DNA of 52,258 nt. It comes from Rhodopseudomonas sp. BR0M22. GTDB lineage: Bacteria > Pseudomonadota > Alphaproteobacteria > Rhizobiales > Xanthobacteraceae. Under the pieces are notes generated by a model. It saw nothing but the letters and a program-made list of their open reading frames with translations. It had not been told where the DNA came from and made no database searches. The position numbers and the translations under genes were made by a program. Each line of letters begins with the position of its first letter. Position 1 is the first letter of the stretch. The DNA lies in assembly GCF_010907035.1 (NCBI RefSeq), contig NZ_QUMK01000038.1, positions 1 to 52,258 on the forward strand. Direction: 5' to 3'. This document shows, one piece after another, positions 8,614-16,090 of this stretch.

Positions 8614-9495
8614 ATGACCGTGTTCACCCTGGCGCATCTCTCCGACCCGCATTTGCCGCTGCCGCCGAAGACCGGCCTGCGGCATCTCGCTTCCAAACGC
8701 GCGTTCGGCTACCTGAACTGGCGGCGCAACCGCCATTTGATCCATCGCCGCGACACCCTCGACGCGCTGATCGCCGATCTGCAGGCGCGGCAGCCCGACC
8801 ACATCGCCGTCACCGGCGACCTGATGAACATCGCCCTGGCGAACGAATTCGCCCCGGCCCGGCAATGGCTGGAGAGTGTCGGGCCGGCCGACCGGGTCAG
8901 CCTGGTGCCGGGCAATCACGACGCCTATGTCCGCTCCACCGCGCACCGCTTCGCCGAGACCTTTCCGGACTACATCAGCGGCGACGACGGCCAGCCCGGC
9001 TTTCCCTATCTGCGCCGACGCGAGGGAATCGCGCTGATCGGCGTATCCAGCGCGGTGCCGACCGCGCCGCTGCGCGCCACCGGACGGCTCGGGCCCGCGC
9101 AACGCGCGGCGCTGGAAACGCTGCTGCAGAGCCTGTCCGGCGAGCGCGCGTTCAAGGTGCTGATGATCCACCACCCGCTGCAGTCGCGCTCGCGGCACAA
9201 GCGGCTGACCGACTCGGCCGAGCTGATCGCGCTGCTGCGGCGCCACCCGGTCGATCTGGTGCTGCACGGCCACGACCACGTCCACGCCACGATCCGGATC
9301 GAGACGCCGTCCGGCGCGATCCCGGTGGTCGGGGTGCCGTCGGCTTCGGCGATGAACGACAGCCACCGCCCGTCCGCGGCCTACAATTTGTTCGCGATCA
9401 GCCAAGGCAATGACGGCTGGCGCTGCGAACACCGCATCCGCGGTTTCCAAGACAGCGACGAGATCGTCGAGTTGCGGCCACCGGAGTGGCTGTAG
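8614..9495 (+). CDS. Calcineurin-like metallophosphoesterase
   Basis: 293 residues from the ATG at 8614 (MTVFTLAHLSDPHL). An earlier in-frame ATG at 8452 would add a low-complexity Pro-rich segment and is less likely. All metal-binding motifs of the family are present in order: SDPH (DxH), VTGDLMN (GD), PGNHDAY (GNHD), MIHHPL and GHDHVH (GHxH). These bind a dinuclear metal centre that hydrolyses phosphodiesters, as in the CpdA/Icc-like group. The substrate is unknown. It is followed by a short repeat fragment and a convergent gene. Confidence 0.88.
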   Translation: MTVFTLAHLSDPHLPLPPKTGLRHLASKRAFGYLNWRRNRHLIHRRDTLDALIADLQARQPDHIAVTGDLMNIALANEFAPARQWLESVGPADRVSLVPGNHDAYVRSTAHRFAETFPDYISGDDGQPGFPYLRRREGIALIGVSSAVPTAPLRATGRLGPAQRAALETLLQSLSGERAFKVLMIHHPLQSRSRHKRLTDSAELIALLRRHPVDLVLHGHDHVHATIRIETPSGAIPVVGVPSASAMNDSHRPSAAYNLFAISQGNDGWRCEHRIRGFQDSDEIVELRPPEWL

Positions 9496-9516
9496 CCACA
9501 TCACTCCTGCTCTCCC

Positions 9517-9549
9517 CGTCATGGCGAGCGAAGCGACGAAGCAATGACG
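9517..9549. repeat. Short dispersed repeat fragment (GCGAGCGAAGCGACG type)
   Basis: CGTCAT and ATGACG ends enclose GGCGAGCGAAGCGACGAAGCA. A similar block occurs at about 41610-41640. This fits the many short intergenic repeats of this bacterial group. It lies between convergent genes. Confidence 0.4.
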
Positions 9550-9607
9550 GAAGGAGGCGGGAGTTGGTATTGACCGGGAGATGCGGTGCCGATGCCGCCG
9601 CGCGGCG

Positions 9608-10159
9608 TCAGGACATCCGCAGCGCCGCGAACAGCGCCAGCGCAAACAGCGCCAGCGCGCCGGCGACAAAGCCGAGCACGAAGGTCCACAGCCTGCTGCG
9701 TCGCGGCGGTGCCGGGGGCGGCGGCGCGACCTGGGCCGGCGGCAGCGACAGCGCCCGCTCGCGCTCGACCAGCCGGCGGGCCACATAGCCGGTCACCGCA
9801 TCGACGATCTTCCCGGCCTCGTGGGATTCGGCCAGCACGATCCGGCCATAGGCGGTGTCCTGGACGAAGCGGTAGATCCGCTTGTCGCGGCCCATCACCA
9901 CATGGGCGACGACGTCGATCCACAGCCGCGGCGTGTCGCCCTGGCTGATGCCGCGGTCGAACAGCTCGACGCCGGGCGGGATCTCGGAAAACAGCGGATC
10001 GAGCGCCTCGCTCAGAATTTCGAGGCGGGCCAGTTCGGCATCGCGCAGATCGACCACCACGCCGGTGCGGTCGGCGGCCTCGATTCGGGCCTGCCGCAAC
10101 GCATCCTTCAGCCGCATCGGCCTCGCCGCCGTGCTTACGGAATTCTGAGCGTCCGCCAT
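9608..10159 (-). CDS. Conserved hypothetical protein with C-terminal membrane anchor
   Basis: 183 residues starting MADAQNSVST at the ATG 10159. The N-terminal two thirds is soluble and mixed in character (PLFSEIPPGVELFDRGISQG, then DTPRLWIDVVAHVVMGRDKR). A Pro-rich linker (PPAQVAPPPPAPP) follows and then one C-terminal transmembrane helix (about 160-180, LWTFVLGFVAGALALFALAL). It is therefore probably tail-anchored in the inner membrane with the main domain in the cytosol. I recognise no catalytic motif and assign no function. It stands alone on the minus strand, convergent with the phosphoesterase. The 262 bp upstream (10160-10421) hold nothing I recognise. Confidence 0.7.
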   Translation of the reverse strand: MADAQNSVSTAARPMRLKDALRQARIEAADRTGVVVDLRDAELARLEILSEALDPLFSEIPPGVELFDRGISQGDTPRLWIDVVAHVVMGRDKRIYRFVQDTAYGRIVLAESHEAGKIVDAVTGYVARRLVERERALSLPPAQVAPPPPAPPRRSRLWTFVLGFVAGALALFALALFAALRMS

Positions 10160-10421
10160 TCTCGACTTCAGCCTCGCGCCTGCCTGAGCCCGCCGCCGAT
10201 TAACCTATCAGTAACCCTTCGGCCGCGAAAGCCGGTTGCGGATCAACCAGTTGGCTCATCCACGGCGCTCTGCAGGGCGCTCCCGCAGCCGGCTTGAAGG
10301 GCCCCGAAACGACGATGGCGGCCCTGCCGGGTTGCCCCGACAGAACCGCCAAAGTCCTTGGACGTCTTCTATCTCGTCAGCTCGCCGGGCGGCGCGTGCG
10401 CCGCCACGGCTCAGGAGCGCA

Positions 10422-10637
10422 TCAGGCCGGGGTGACGGCCCGGTTCGGCTCTTCCACGATCGAGAACCGCACGCCTGCGCGATGGCGATTCTCTTCGGAA
10501 AGGACCTTCCAGGCCTCTTCGGCCTCCTTGCGCGTCTTGAAGGGACCCTTCACCTGGGCCGACCCTTCGACGAGCTTGTGGAAGTTCATCGAGCCGAACT
10601 CGCCACCGATCACCCAGAAGTTGCTGCCCGCTGTCAT
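10422..10637 (-). CDS. DUF4170 small protein downstream of aceA
   Basis: 71-residue protein (MTAGSNFWVIGGEFG...). The pattern FWVIGGEFxSMNFHKL...GPFKTRKEAEEAWKVLSEE matches DUF4170, a small alphaproteobacterial family of unknown function. The start is supported by GAGAAGGACC directly before the ATG at 10637. It begins 24 bp after the aceA stop on the same strand, so co-transcription with isocitrate lyase is likely. No signal peptide or membrane segment is seen. Confidence 0.75.
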   Translation of the reverse strand: MTAGSNFWVIGGEFGSMNFHKLVEGSAQVKGPFKTRKEAEEAWKVLSEENRHRAGVRFSIVEEPNRAVTPA

Positions 10638-10661
10638 GGTCCTTCTCCTGCTTCTTTCCGT

Positions 10662-12296
10662 TTAGCTGAACTGGTTCATCGTGTTGTGTTCGCCGCCGGC
10701 CTTCAGGGCCGCGTCGCCGGCGAAGTATTCCTTGTGGTCGTCGCCGATATCCGAGCCGGCCATGTTCTGGTGCTTCACGCAGGCGATGCCCTGACGGATT
10801 TCCTGGCGCTGCACGTTCTTAACATAACCCAGCATGCCCTGGTCGCCGAAATATTCGCGGGCCAGGTTGTCGGTCGACAGCGCAGCCGTGTGGTAGGTCG
10901 GCAGCGTGATCAGGTGGTGGAAGATGCCGGCGCGCTTGGCCGAATCCGCCTGGAAGGTGCGGATGCGGGCGTCGGCTTCGATCGCCAGCGGGGTTTCGTC
11001 GTATTCGGCCTTCATCAGCTCGGCGCGGTTGTACTTGCTGACGTCCTTGCCCTCTTCCTTCCAGGCGTCATAGACCTGCCAGCGGAAGTTGAGCGTCCAG
11101 TTGAACGACGGCGAGTTGTTGTAGGCCAGCTTGGCGTTCGGCACCACTTCGCGGATCCGGTCGACCATCGAGGCGATCTGCTCGATATGCGGCTTCTCGG
11201 TTTCGATCCACAGCAGGTCGGCACCGTTCTGCAGCGAGGTGATGCAGTCCAGCACGCAGCGGTCCGCGCCGGTGCCCGGACGGAACTGGTACAGGTTGCT
11301 CGGCAGACGCTTCGGGCGCAGCAGCTTGCCGTTGCGGCTGATGATCACGTCGCCGTTGCCGATCTTGCTGGCATCGACTTCTTCGCAATCCAGGAAGCTG
11401 TTGTACTGGTCGCCGATGTCACCCGGCTGGTGGCTGACCGCGATCTGCTGGGTCAGGCCGGCGCCGAGCGAGTCGGTGCGGGTGACGATGATGCCGTCTT
11501 CCACGCCCATCTCGAGGAACGCGTGACGGATCGCGCGGACCTTGGCGATGAACACGTCGTGCGGCACGGTGACCTTGCCGTCCTGGTGGCCGCACTGCTT
11601 CTCGTCCGAGACCTGGTTCTCGATCTGCAGCGCGCAGGCGCCCGCTTCGATCATCTTCTTGGCGAGCAGATAGGTCGCCTCAGCGTTACCGAAGCCGGCG
11701 TCGATGTCGGCGATGATCGGCACGACGTGGGTCTGGAAATTGTCGATCTGGTCGATGATCGCGGTTTCCTTGGCCTTGTCGCCGGCCTCGCGGGCCTTGT
11801 CGAGCTGGCGGAACAGGTCGTTCAGCTCGCGCGAATCCGCCTGGCGCAGGAAGGTGTAGATCTCTTCGATCAGCGCCGGCACCGAGGTCTTCTCGTGCAT
11901 CGACTGGTCGGGCAGCGGGCCGAACTCCGAGCGCAGCGCCGCGATCATCCAGCCCGACAGGTAGATGTAACGACGGTCGGTGCGGCCACCGCCGTGCTTC
12001 TTGATCGAGATCAGCTTCTGCTGCGCGATGAAGCCGTGCCAGCAACCCAGCGACTGGGTGTACTTGGTCGGGTCGGCGTCATACGCCGCCATGTCGGCGC
12101 GCATCTGGGCCGCGGTGTAACGGGCGATGTCCAGACCGGTCTTGAAGCGGTTCTGCAGACGCATCCGAGCCACGGCCTCGGCGGTGACGCCATTCCAGGT
12201 CGGCTTGTCCTTGAGGAGAGCTTCGGCCGCTTCGATCTCGCTCTTGTAGGAGGTCGGAGCGTGGATGGCGCTGATGCCGCGTGGCTGGAAGTTCAT
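10662..12296 (-). CDS. aceA: Isocitrate lyase
   Basis: 544 residues. It cleaves isocitrate to glyoxylate and succinate, the entry step of the glyoxylate bypass needed for growth on acetate and fatty acids. The catalytic cysteine motif is EKQCGHQ (Cys about 235), the KQCGH form seen in the longer ICL class (about 530-545 residues) rather than the KKCGH of E. coli AceA. Other conserved segments include PIIADIDAGFGNAEATY (metal and substrate site) and YNNSPSFNW. GAAGGGATC precedes the ATG at 12296. It is divergent from a RamB/ScfR-type regulator across 214 bp rich in TGTAA repeats, so control by that regulator is likely. A DUF4170 gene follows closely. Confidence 0.96.
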   Translation of the reverse strand: MNFQPRGISAIHAPTSYKSEIEAAEALLKDKPTWNGVTAEAVARMRLQNRFKTGLDIARYTAAQMRADMAAYDADPTKYTQSLGCWHGFIAQQKLISIKKHGGGRTDRRYIYLSGWMIAALRSEFGPLPDQSMHEKTSVPALIEEIYTFLRQADSRELNDLFRQLDKAREAGDKAKETAIIDQIDNFQTHVVPIIADIDAGFGNAEATYLLAKKMIEAGACALQIENQVSDEKQCGHQDGKVTVPHDVFIAKVRAIRHAFLEMGVEDGIIVTRTDSLGAGLTQQIAVSHQPGDIGDQYNSFLDCEEVDASKIGNGDVIISRNGKLLRPKRLPSNLYQFRPGTGADRCVLDCITSLQNGADLLWIETEKPHIEQIASMVDRIREVVPNAKLAYNNSPSFNWTLNFRWQVYDAWKEEGKDVSKYNRAELMKAEYDETPLAIEADARIRTFQADSAKRAGIFHHLITLPTYHTAALSTDNLAREYFGDQGMLGYVKNVQRQEIRQGIACVKHQNMAGSDIGDDHKEYFAGDAALKAGGEHNTMNQFS

Positions 12297-12418
12297 GACA
12301 TGATCCCTTCGGTACGAATAATTCGCAGCGCGACATTCGTGACAATCGCGCTACGAAGCGTGCCGGGAGATAAACGCGAGATCACAGAAGAGGTACAGTG
12401 GCCTTGCGAACGAATGGT

Positions 12419-12472
12419 GATGTCATGTAACATCAGTACCTGTAACAATTGTCACTTTGTAAATTTTGTAAA
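12419..12472. promoter_or_regulatory. Repeat-rich control region between aceA and its presumed regulator
   Basis: Four copies of TGTAA begin at 12426, 12441, 12458 and 12467. The first two are in TGTAACA and the last two are in TTTGTAAA (12456-12463 and 12465-12472). A GATGT-N6-ACATC inverted repeat spans 12419-12434. The core ACTTTGTAAA is close to the ACTTTGCAAA-type box reported for RamB in Corynebacterium. The region is markedly AT-rich and probably holds the operator for aceA and/or the regulator gene. Confidence 0.6.
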
Positions 12473-12510
12473 ATTCGGATTGCTGGGGCGGAATCTGAAA
12501 GGACCCTGAA

Positions 12511-13953
12511 ATGGCGGCCGATTCCGGCAAGAAACTGTTCGTTGGCCCCCGGTTCCGCCGAATCCGGCAGCAACTCGGGTTGTCACAGACCCAGATCGCC
12601 GAAGGTTTGGGCATTTCTCCGAGCTACGTCAACCTGATCGAGCGCAACCAGCGCCCGGTGACCGCCCAGATCCTGCTCCGGCTGGCCGAGACCTACGATC
12701 TCGACTTGCGCGACCTCGCGACCGCCGACGAGGACCGGTTCTTCGCCGAGCTCAACGAGATCTTCTCCGATCCGCTGTTCCGGCAGATCGACCTGCCGAA
12801 GCAGGAGCTGCGCGACCTCGCCGAGCTGTGCCCCGGCGTCACCCATTCGCTGCAGCGGCTGTACGCCGCCTATACCGAGGCGCGCCGCGGCGAGACCATG
12901 GTGGCGGCCCAGATGGCCGACCGCGAACAGATCCGCTACGAGGCCAACCCGATCGAGCGCATCCGCGACCTGATCGAAGCCAACCGCAACTACTTCCCCG
13001 AACTCGAGCAGGCCGCCGAAGCGGTGCGCGACGAGCTGAATATCGGCTCGCAGGAGATGTTCGGCGCACTGACCGACCGGCTGCGCGAGCGGCATTCGAT
13101 CACCACCCGGATCATGCCGGTCGACGTGATGCGCGAGACGCTGCGCAGGTTCGACCGCCACCGCCGGCAATTGCTGATTTCCGAACTGATCGACGGCCCC
13201 GGCCGGGCCTTCCAGGTCGCGTTCCAAACCGGCCTGACCGAACACGGCGGGGTGATCGATGCGATCGTGCATCGCGCCGGCGGACTCGAGGACCAGGCGC
13301 GGCGGCTGTACCGCATCACGCTCGGCAATTACTTCGCTGCCGCCGTGATGATGCCCTACGCGGTATTCCACGCCGCCGCCGAACAGCTTTCCTACGACGT
13401 CAACGTGCTGGCGCAGCGCTTCAACGCCGGCTTCGAACAGGTCTGCCACCGGCTCACCACGCTGCAGCGGCCGAACGCGCGCGGCGTGCCGTTCTTCCTG
13501 CTGCGGGTCGACAACGCCGGCAACGTCTCCAAGCGGTTCTCGTCCGGCACCTTCCCGTTCTCGAAATTCGGCGGCACCTGCCCGCTGTGGAACGTGCACT
13601 CCACCTTCGATACGCCGGACCGCTTGCTCAAGCAGGTGATCGAACTGCCCGACGGCAGCCGCTACTTCTCGATCGCCCAAATGGTCCGCCGCCCGATCGC
13701 CCCACACCCGCAACCGCAGCCGCGCTTCGCGATCGGCCTGGGCTGCGAAATCCGCCACGCCGCCAAACTGATCTACGCCGCCGGCATGGACCTGGAGAAA
13801 GCCGAAGGCACCCCGATCGGCGTCAACTGCCGCCTGTGCGAACGCGAGCATTGTTCGCAGAGAGCGGAGCCGCCGATCACCCGGACGCTGATCCTCGACG
13901 AGAACACGAGAAGGGCCAGCAGCTTTGCATTCAGCAATGCGCGGGAGCTGTAA
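12511..13953 (+). CDS. RamB/ScfR-type transcriptional regulator of short-chain acyl metabolism
   Basis: 480 residues. An N-terminal XRE helix-turn-helix (about 10-65, with LGLSQTQIAEGLGISPSYVN) is followed by a central IrrE/M78-like region (about 190-310) and a C-terminal DUF2083-type domain. The latter has FPFSKFGGTCPLWNVHSTF and a cysteine cluster NCRLCEREHC. This architecture is that of RamB/ScfR, which sense acetate- or propionate-related signals and control isocitrate lyase and related genes. AAGGA lies before the ATG at 12511. It is divergent from aceA, which makes aceA its likely target. Its last 16 codons exist a second time in diverged form at 15240-15290. Confidence 0.88.
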   Translation: MAADSGKKLFVGPRFRRIRQQLGLSQTQIAEGLGISPSYVNLIERNQRPVTAQILLRLAETYDLDLRDLATADEDRFFAELNEIFSDPLFRQIDLPKQELRDLAELCPGVTHSLQRLYAAYTEARRGETMVAAQMADREQIRYEANPIERIRDLIEANRNYFPELEQAAEAVRDELNIGSQEMFGALTDRLRERHSITTRIMPVDVMRETLRRFDRHRRQLLISELIDGPGRAFQVAFQTGLTEHGGVIDAIVHRAGGLEDQARRLYRITLGNYFAAAVMMPYAVFHAAAEQLSYDVNVLAQRFNAGFEQVCHRLTTLQRPNARGVPFFLLRVDNAGNVSKRFSSGTFPFSKFGGTCPLWNVHSTFDTPDRLLKQVIELPDGSRYFSIAQMVRRPIAPHPQPQPRFAIGLGCEIRHAAKLIYAAGMDLEKAEGTPIGVNCRLCEREHCSQRAEPPITRTLILDENTRRASSFAFSNAREL

Positions 13954-13998
13954 AACGAACCAGACCTACCCGGCTAGGCCAACGAGGCACCCCCACTG

Positions 13999-14925
13999 TC
14001 ATCTAGGACTGAAACGGGAAACTGACTGCATCAACTCGTCCAACCAGGGGAAATTCTCGAACTGCAAACGACGAAATTCTCTTACCCGAAAATGTTCGGT
14101 TAGCTGCGGCTCCCGTTCCCGATAGAATATGTAGTCACGAGAATAGACCTGCGTCACTACGTTGATTAATTCGACCTCCATTTGAGATAGCCTAATGGTA
14201 CATAAAGGCGGTTGAATAAAATAGCGGCTAGGAGCAAATGCGAGAACGGCCATATTAGGAGTGAGCGGCACAAGACATCTGTATTGCAACTCTACGGTGG
14301 ACCCGCGAAGCGTATTTAGGTATCCCTCTCCAAAGATAAACTCGGTCCCGTCTGCCGCCATCAACAAGACAACCTTCCCTCCGAATTTTAGAGAATCGAC
14401 CATCTGCCTATACTGCTGATGCATATTGAGGGCAGTAAGCGTATTGTCCGGCTTTCGCTCGTCACCTCCAAACCTACCCCAGATGTTTTCAGTCACGCCA
14501 TGAATCAAGTGACGATGGCTTGGACATCTTATTAGAAGCGAAGCCAACCCTTCACCTAACCGCTCTCTTTCCACTCGATCGATCCCCACTGGCAGCAGCC
14601 TATCTTCGATCGGACAAGAAAGATTCGCGGCAACACATGGCAATAACGCGAGCCTTCGAACGATTTGGGGAAGGTGAGTATCTGCATCACCAAATAATGG
14701 CTCAATGGTTCCCGCCCAGGGTCCCTGAAGTTTTATATGATGCGCATTGGTAATTGCTCCAAACTGCGCCGAGGGCGCCCTAAGACTCTTTCCCTCCCAC
14801 GATAACCGAGTGACTTTGCCATCCTTATCGTTCCAGAAGGCGGATAATTTCCTAGGCCACCAATGGTGGAGCTCGGATTTGAGCGGTTTGCCCTTCAGTC
14901 CTGTAATCCGGGAAGTTCCGATCAT
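13999..14925 (-). CDS. Unrecognised protein with HHWWP motif (DUF4238-like?)
   Basis: 308-residue protein that I do not firmly recognise. It begins MIGTSRITGLKGKPLKSE and has HHWWPRKLSAFW at about residues 20-31, then ITNAHHIK, and later FIFGEGYLNT and VPLTPNMAVLAFAP. An N-terminal HHWxP together with a late PLTP block recalls DUF4238 (QHYVPxFYL...PLTP), but the match is weak. No signal peptide or TM helix is evident. The gene and its flanks are clearly AT-richer than neighbouring genes (roughly half G+C by eye), which suggests acquisition by transfer. It lies in the rearranged patch between the regulator gene and the decayed transglycosylase fragment. A defence or mobile-cargo role is possible but unproven. 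Confidence 0.65.
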   Translation of the reverse strand: MIGTSRITGLKGKPLKSELHHWWPRKLSAFWNDKDGKVTRLSWEGKSLRAPSAQFGAITNAHHIKLQGPWAGTIEPLFGDADTHLPQIVRRLALLPCVAANLSCPIEDRLLPVGIDRVERERLGEGLASLLIRCPSHRHLIHGVTENIWGRFGGDERKPDNTLTALNMHQQYRQMVDSLKFGGKVVLLMAADGTEFIFGEGYLNTLRGSTVELQYRCLVPLTPNMAVLAFAPSRYFIQPPLCTIRLSQMEVELINVVTQVYSRDYIFYREREPQLTEHFRVREFRRLQFENFPWLDELMQSVSRFSPR

Positions 14926-15067
14926 CTCGATTCTCGGTCAAATTCAATGGTTGAAATATTAGAGCCTTGCGAGACTTCAAATGAACTCCGATCTTTGAGT
15001 AAAGAGAAATTCACCGATCGAGAAAAGGCTTTCATGAAAACCTCAATTCACCAGACGGTCTTTATCG

Positions 15068-15239
15068 CTCCTCCACCGCCCCGCTCAGCGTGGCGCTCGG
15101 TTCATAGCTATCTGAGCTTCGATTAGTTCATCGCCACACTGAAGGCTTCGGCAAGGGTGTCGGAGCGAGCGAGCGCCGAAGCTTCACCGCACCTCGTATA
15201 CGATCAAAGTATCGTCAATCGCGACCGGTGTAGCGGGTG
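15068..15239 (+). pseudogene. Decayed 5' fragment of a lytic transglycosylase gene
   Basis: This stretch aligns with 16183-16365 of the intact transglycosylase. The decayed copy reads AEASPHLVYDQSIVNRDR against AEASPYLVYDQGIVNRDR in the intact protein, and the 50 nt from 15178 match at about 40 positions by hand count. Upstream, CAGCGTGGCGC matches the CAGCGCGGCGC encoding the mature N-terminus. It carries stop codons (TAG 15124, TGA 15238), small deletions and no start. It joins a diverged regulator tail directly at 15240, so it is a non-functional remnant. Confidence 0.8.
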
Positions 15240-15290
15240 AACACGCGGCGGGCCAGCAGCTTTGCACTTAGCAACGCACGGGAATTGTGA
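15240..15290 (+). pseudogene. Diverged copy of the last 16 codons of the RamB-type regulator
   Basis: It reads NTRRASSFALSNAREL then stop. The intact regulator ends NTRRASSFAFSNAREL then stop (13903-13953). The nucleotide match is 41 of 51 by hand, with almost all differences silent, which shows that it derives from a coding copy. It follows the decayed transglycosylase fragment with no gap and is followed by the toxin-antitoxin operon. Confidence 0.85.
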
Positions 15291-15301
15291 AGCTGGCCAG
15301 C

Positions 15302-15319
15302 GTAACGCAAACGTGTTAC
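15302..15319 (+). promoter_or_regulatory. Candidate toxin-antitoxin operator
   Basis: Inverted repeat GTAAC-N8-GTTAC nine bases before the antitoxin start. The ribbon-helix-helix antitoxins of this family repress their own promoter by binding such palindromes. Confidence 0.45.
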
Positions 15320-15327
15320 AGTGAAGT

Positions 15328-15681
15328 ATGGCGGCGAAGACGCAGACCAAGACACCCCGTTCACCCGCGAAGCGGGACGCGAAGACAGCGGGCAAGACGG
15401 CTGCCCGTAAGCCGGTCAAGAGCGGCTACATCAACGCGCGTGTCGAGCCGAAGCTGAAGAAAAGCGCCGAGGCCGTGCTCGACAAGATCGGGCTGTCGAC
15501 CACCGACGCGGTGACGATGTTTCTCAAACAGGTCGTCGCCCATAAGGGCATGCCGTTTCCGGTGAAGATTCCGAACAAGGAGACCATACGCGCCCTACGT
15601 GACGCCGAACGCGGGCGGGTCACGCGGTTCAGCGGCACGACCGAAGAGTTCTTCGCCCACCTGGACAAGACAACCCGCTGA
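15328..15681 (+). CDS. dinJ: RelB/DinJ-family antitoxin with a basic N-terminal extension
   Basis: 117 residues. The DinJ/RelB ribbon-helix-helix part starts at about residue 33 (INARVEPKLKKSAEAVLDKI, then GLSTTDAVTMFLKQV) and matches E. coli DinJ (RARIDEDLK...GLTISDLVRI) in order and spacing. The C-terminal half (PFPVKIPNKETIRALRDAE...) would wrap the toxin. The first 32 residues are Lys/Ala/Thr/Arg-rich (AAKTQTKTPRSPAKRDAKT) and are absent from ordinary DinJ (86 residues). No other good start lies closer to the domain. It is followed after 10 bp by the toxin gene, so the two form one operon. Confidence 0.88.
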   Translation: MAAKTQTKTPRSPAKRDAKTAGKTAARKPVKSGYINARVEPKLKKSAEAVLDKIGLSTTDAVTMFLKQVVAHKGMPFPVKIPNKETIRALRDAERGRVTRFSGTTEEFFAHLDKTTR

Positions 15682-15691
15682 ACGGGGTGTC

Positions 15692-15964
15692 ATGAAGGAG
15701 CTGGACCATACTGGCTCGTTCAAACGCGACTACAAGCGGATCAAGAAGCGTGGTTACGACCTGTCGAAGTTGGCGGCGGTGATCGAGCTTCTGCGACGGG
15801 ACATACCTCTGCCCGCCTCCAATCGGCCTCACGCCCTCAAAGGAAGGTGGCGGGGCTTTCTGGAATGTCACGTCGAGCCGGATTGGCTGCTGATCTATCA
15901 GACCGACGCACACAGCGTGCTCCTGGCCCGAACCGGCACCCACTCCGACCTGTTCGACCAGTGA
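15692..15964 (+). CDS. yafQ: YafQ-family mRNA interferase toxin
   Basis: 90-residue RelE-fold ribonuclease. The catalytic residues known for E. coli YafQ (His50, His63, Asp67, His87, Phe91) all appear here shifted by exactly three: His47 (PHALKG), His60 (ECHVEPDW), Asp64, His84 and Phe88 (TGTHSDLF). The toxin is therefore probably active. It would cut mRNA at the ribosome during translation and be neutralised by the DinJ-like antitoxin encoded just before it. The ATG at 15692 was chosen because it gives the family length; the frame is open further upstream inside the antitoxin gene. Confidence 0.93.
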   Translation: MKELDHTGSFKRDYKRIKKRGYDLSKLAAVIELLRRDIPLPASNRPHALKGRWRGFLECHVEPDWLLIYQTDAHSVLLARTGTHSDLFDQ

Positions 15965-15983
15965 CCGCCGCGTGACCTCTTCG

Positions 15984-16074
15984 GTGCGTCCTTGCCGGGC
16001 TTGACCCGGCACCCCATCCCGCCAAGACTCCTCCTCTGATTTGATGGATCGCCGGGTCGAAGCCCGGCGATGAC
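15984..16074. repeat. Dispersed palindromic element, GCCGGG(C/T) type
   Basis: Two inverted blocks, TTGCCGGGCTTGACCCGGC near the left end and GCCGGGTCGAAGCCCGGC near the right end, flank a short centre (CATCCC...GATGGATC). This is the style of short intergenic element common in this group. It separates the toxin gene from the transglycosylase. Confidence 0.6.
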
Positions 16075-16090
16075 GTTTGGGGAGACGGAA

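Noticed and set aside
10160-10421. tRNA or small RNA gene between the anchored hypothetical protein and the DUF4170 gene
   Set aside because: Some GC-rich short inverted repeats are visible but no cloverleaf or known RNA core.
13954-15067. Phage or integrative element with integrase and tRNA attachment site
   Set aside because: No integrase, tRNA gene or direct-repeat att site was found. The only repeats are the coding fragments of the flanking genes.
14947-15126. Possible 59-residue gene (MVEILEPCETSNELRSLSKE...)
   Set aside because: It has no ribosome binding site, and its 3' part lies in a shifted frame of the decayed transglycosylase fragment.
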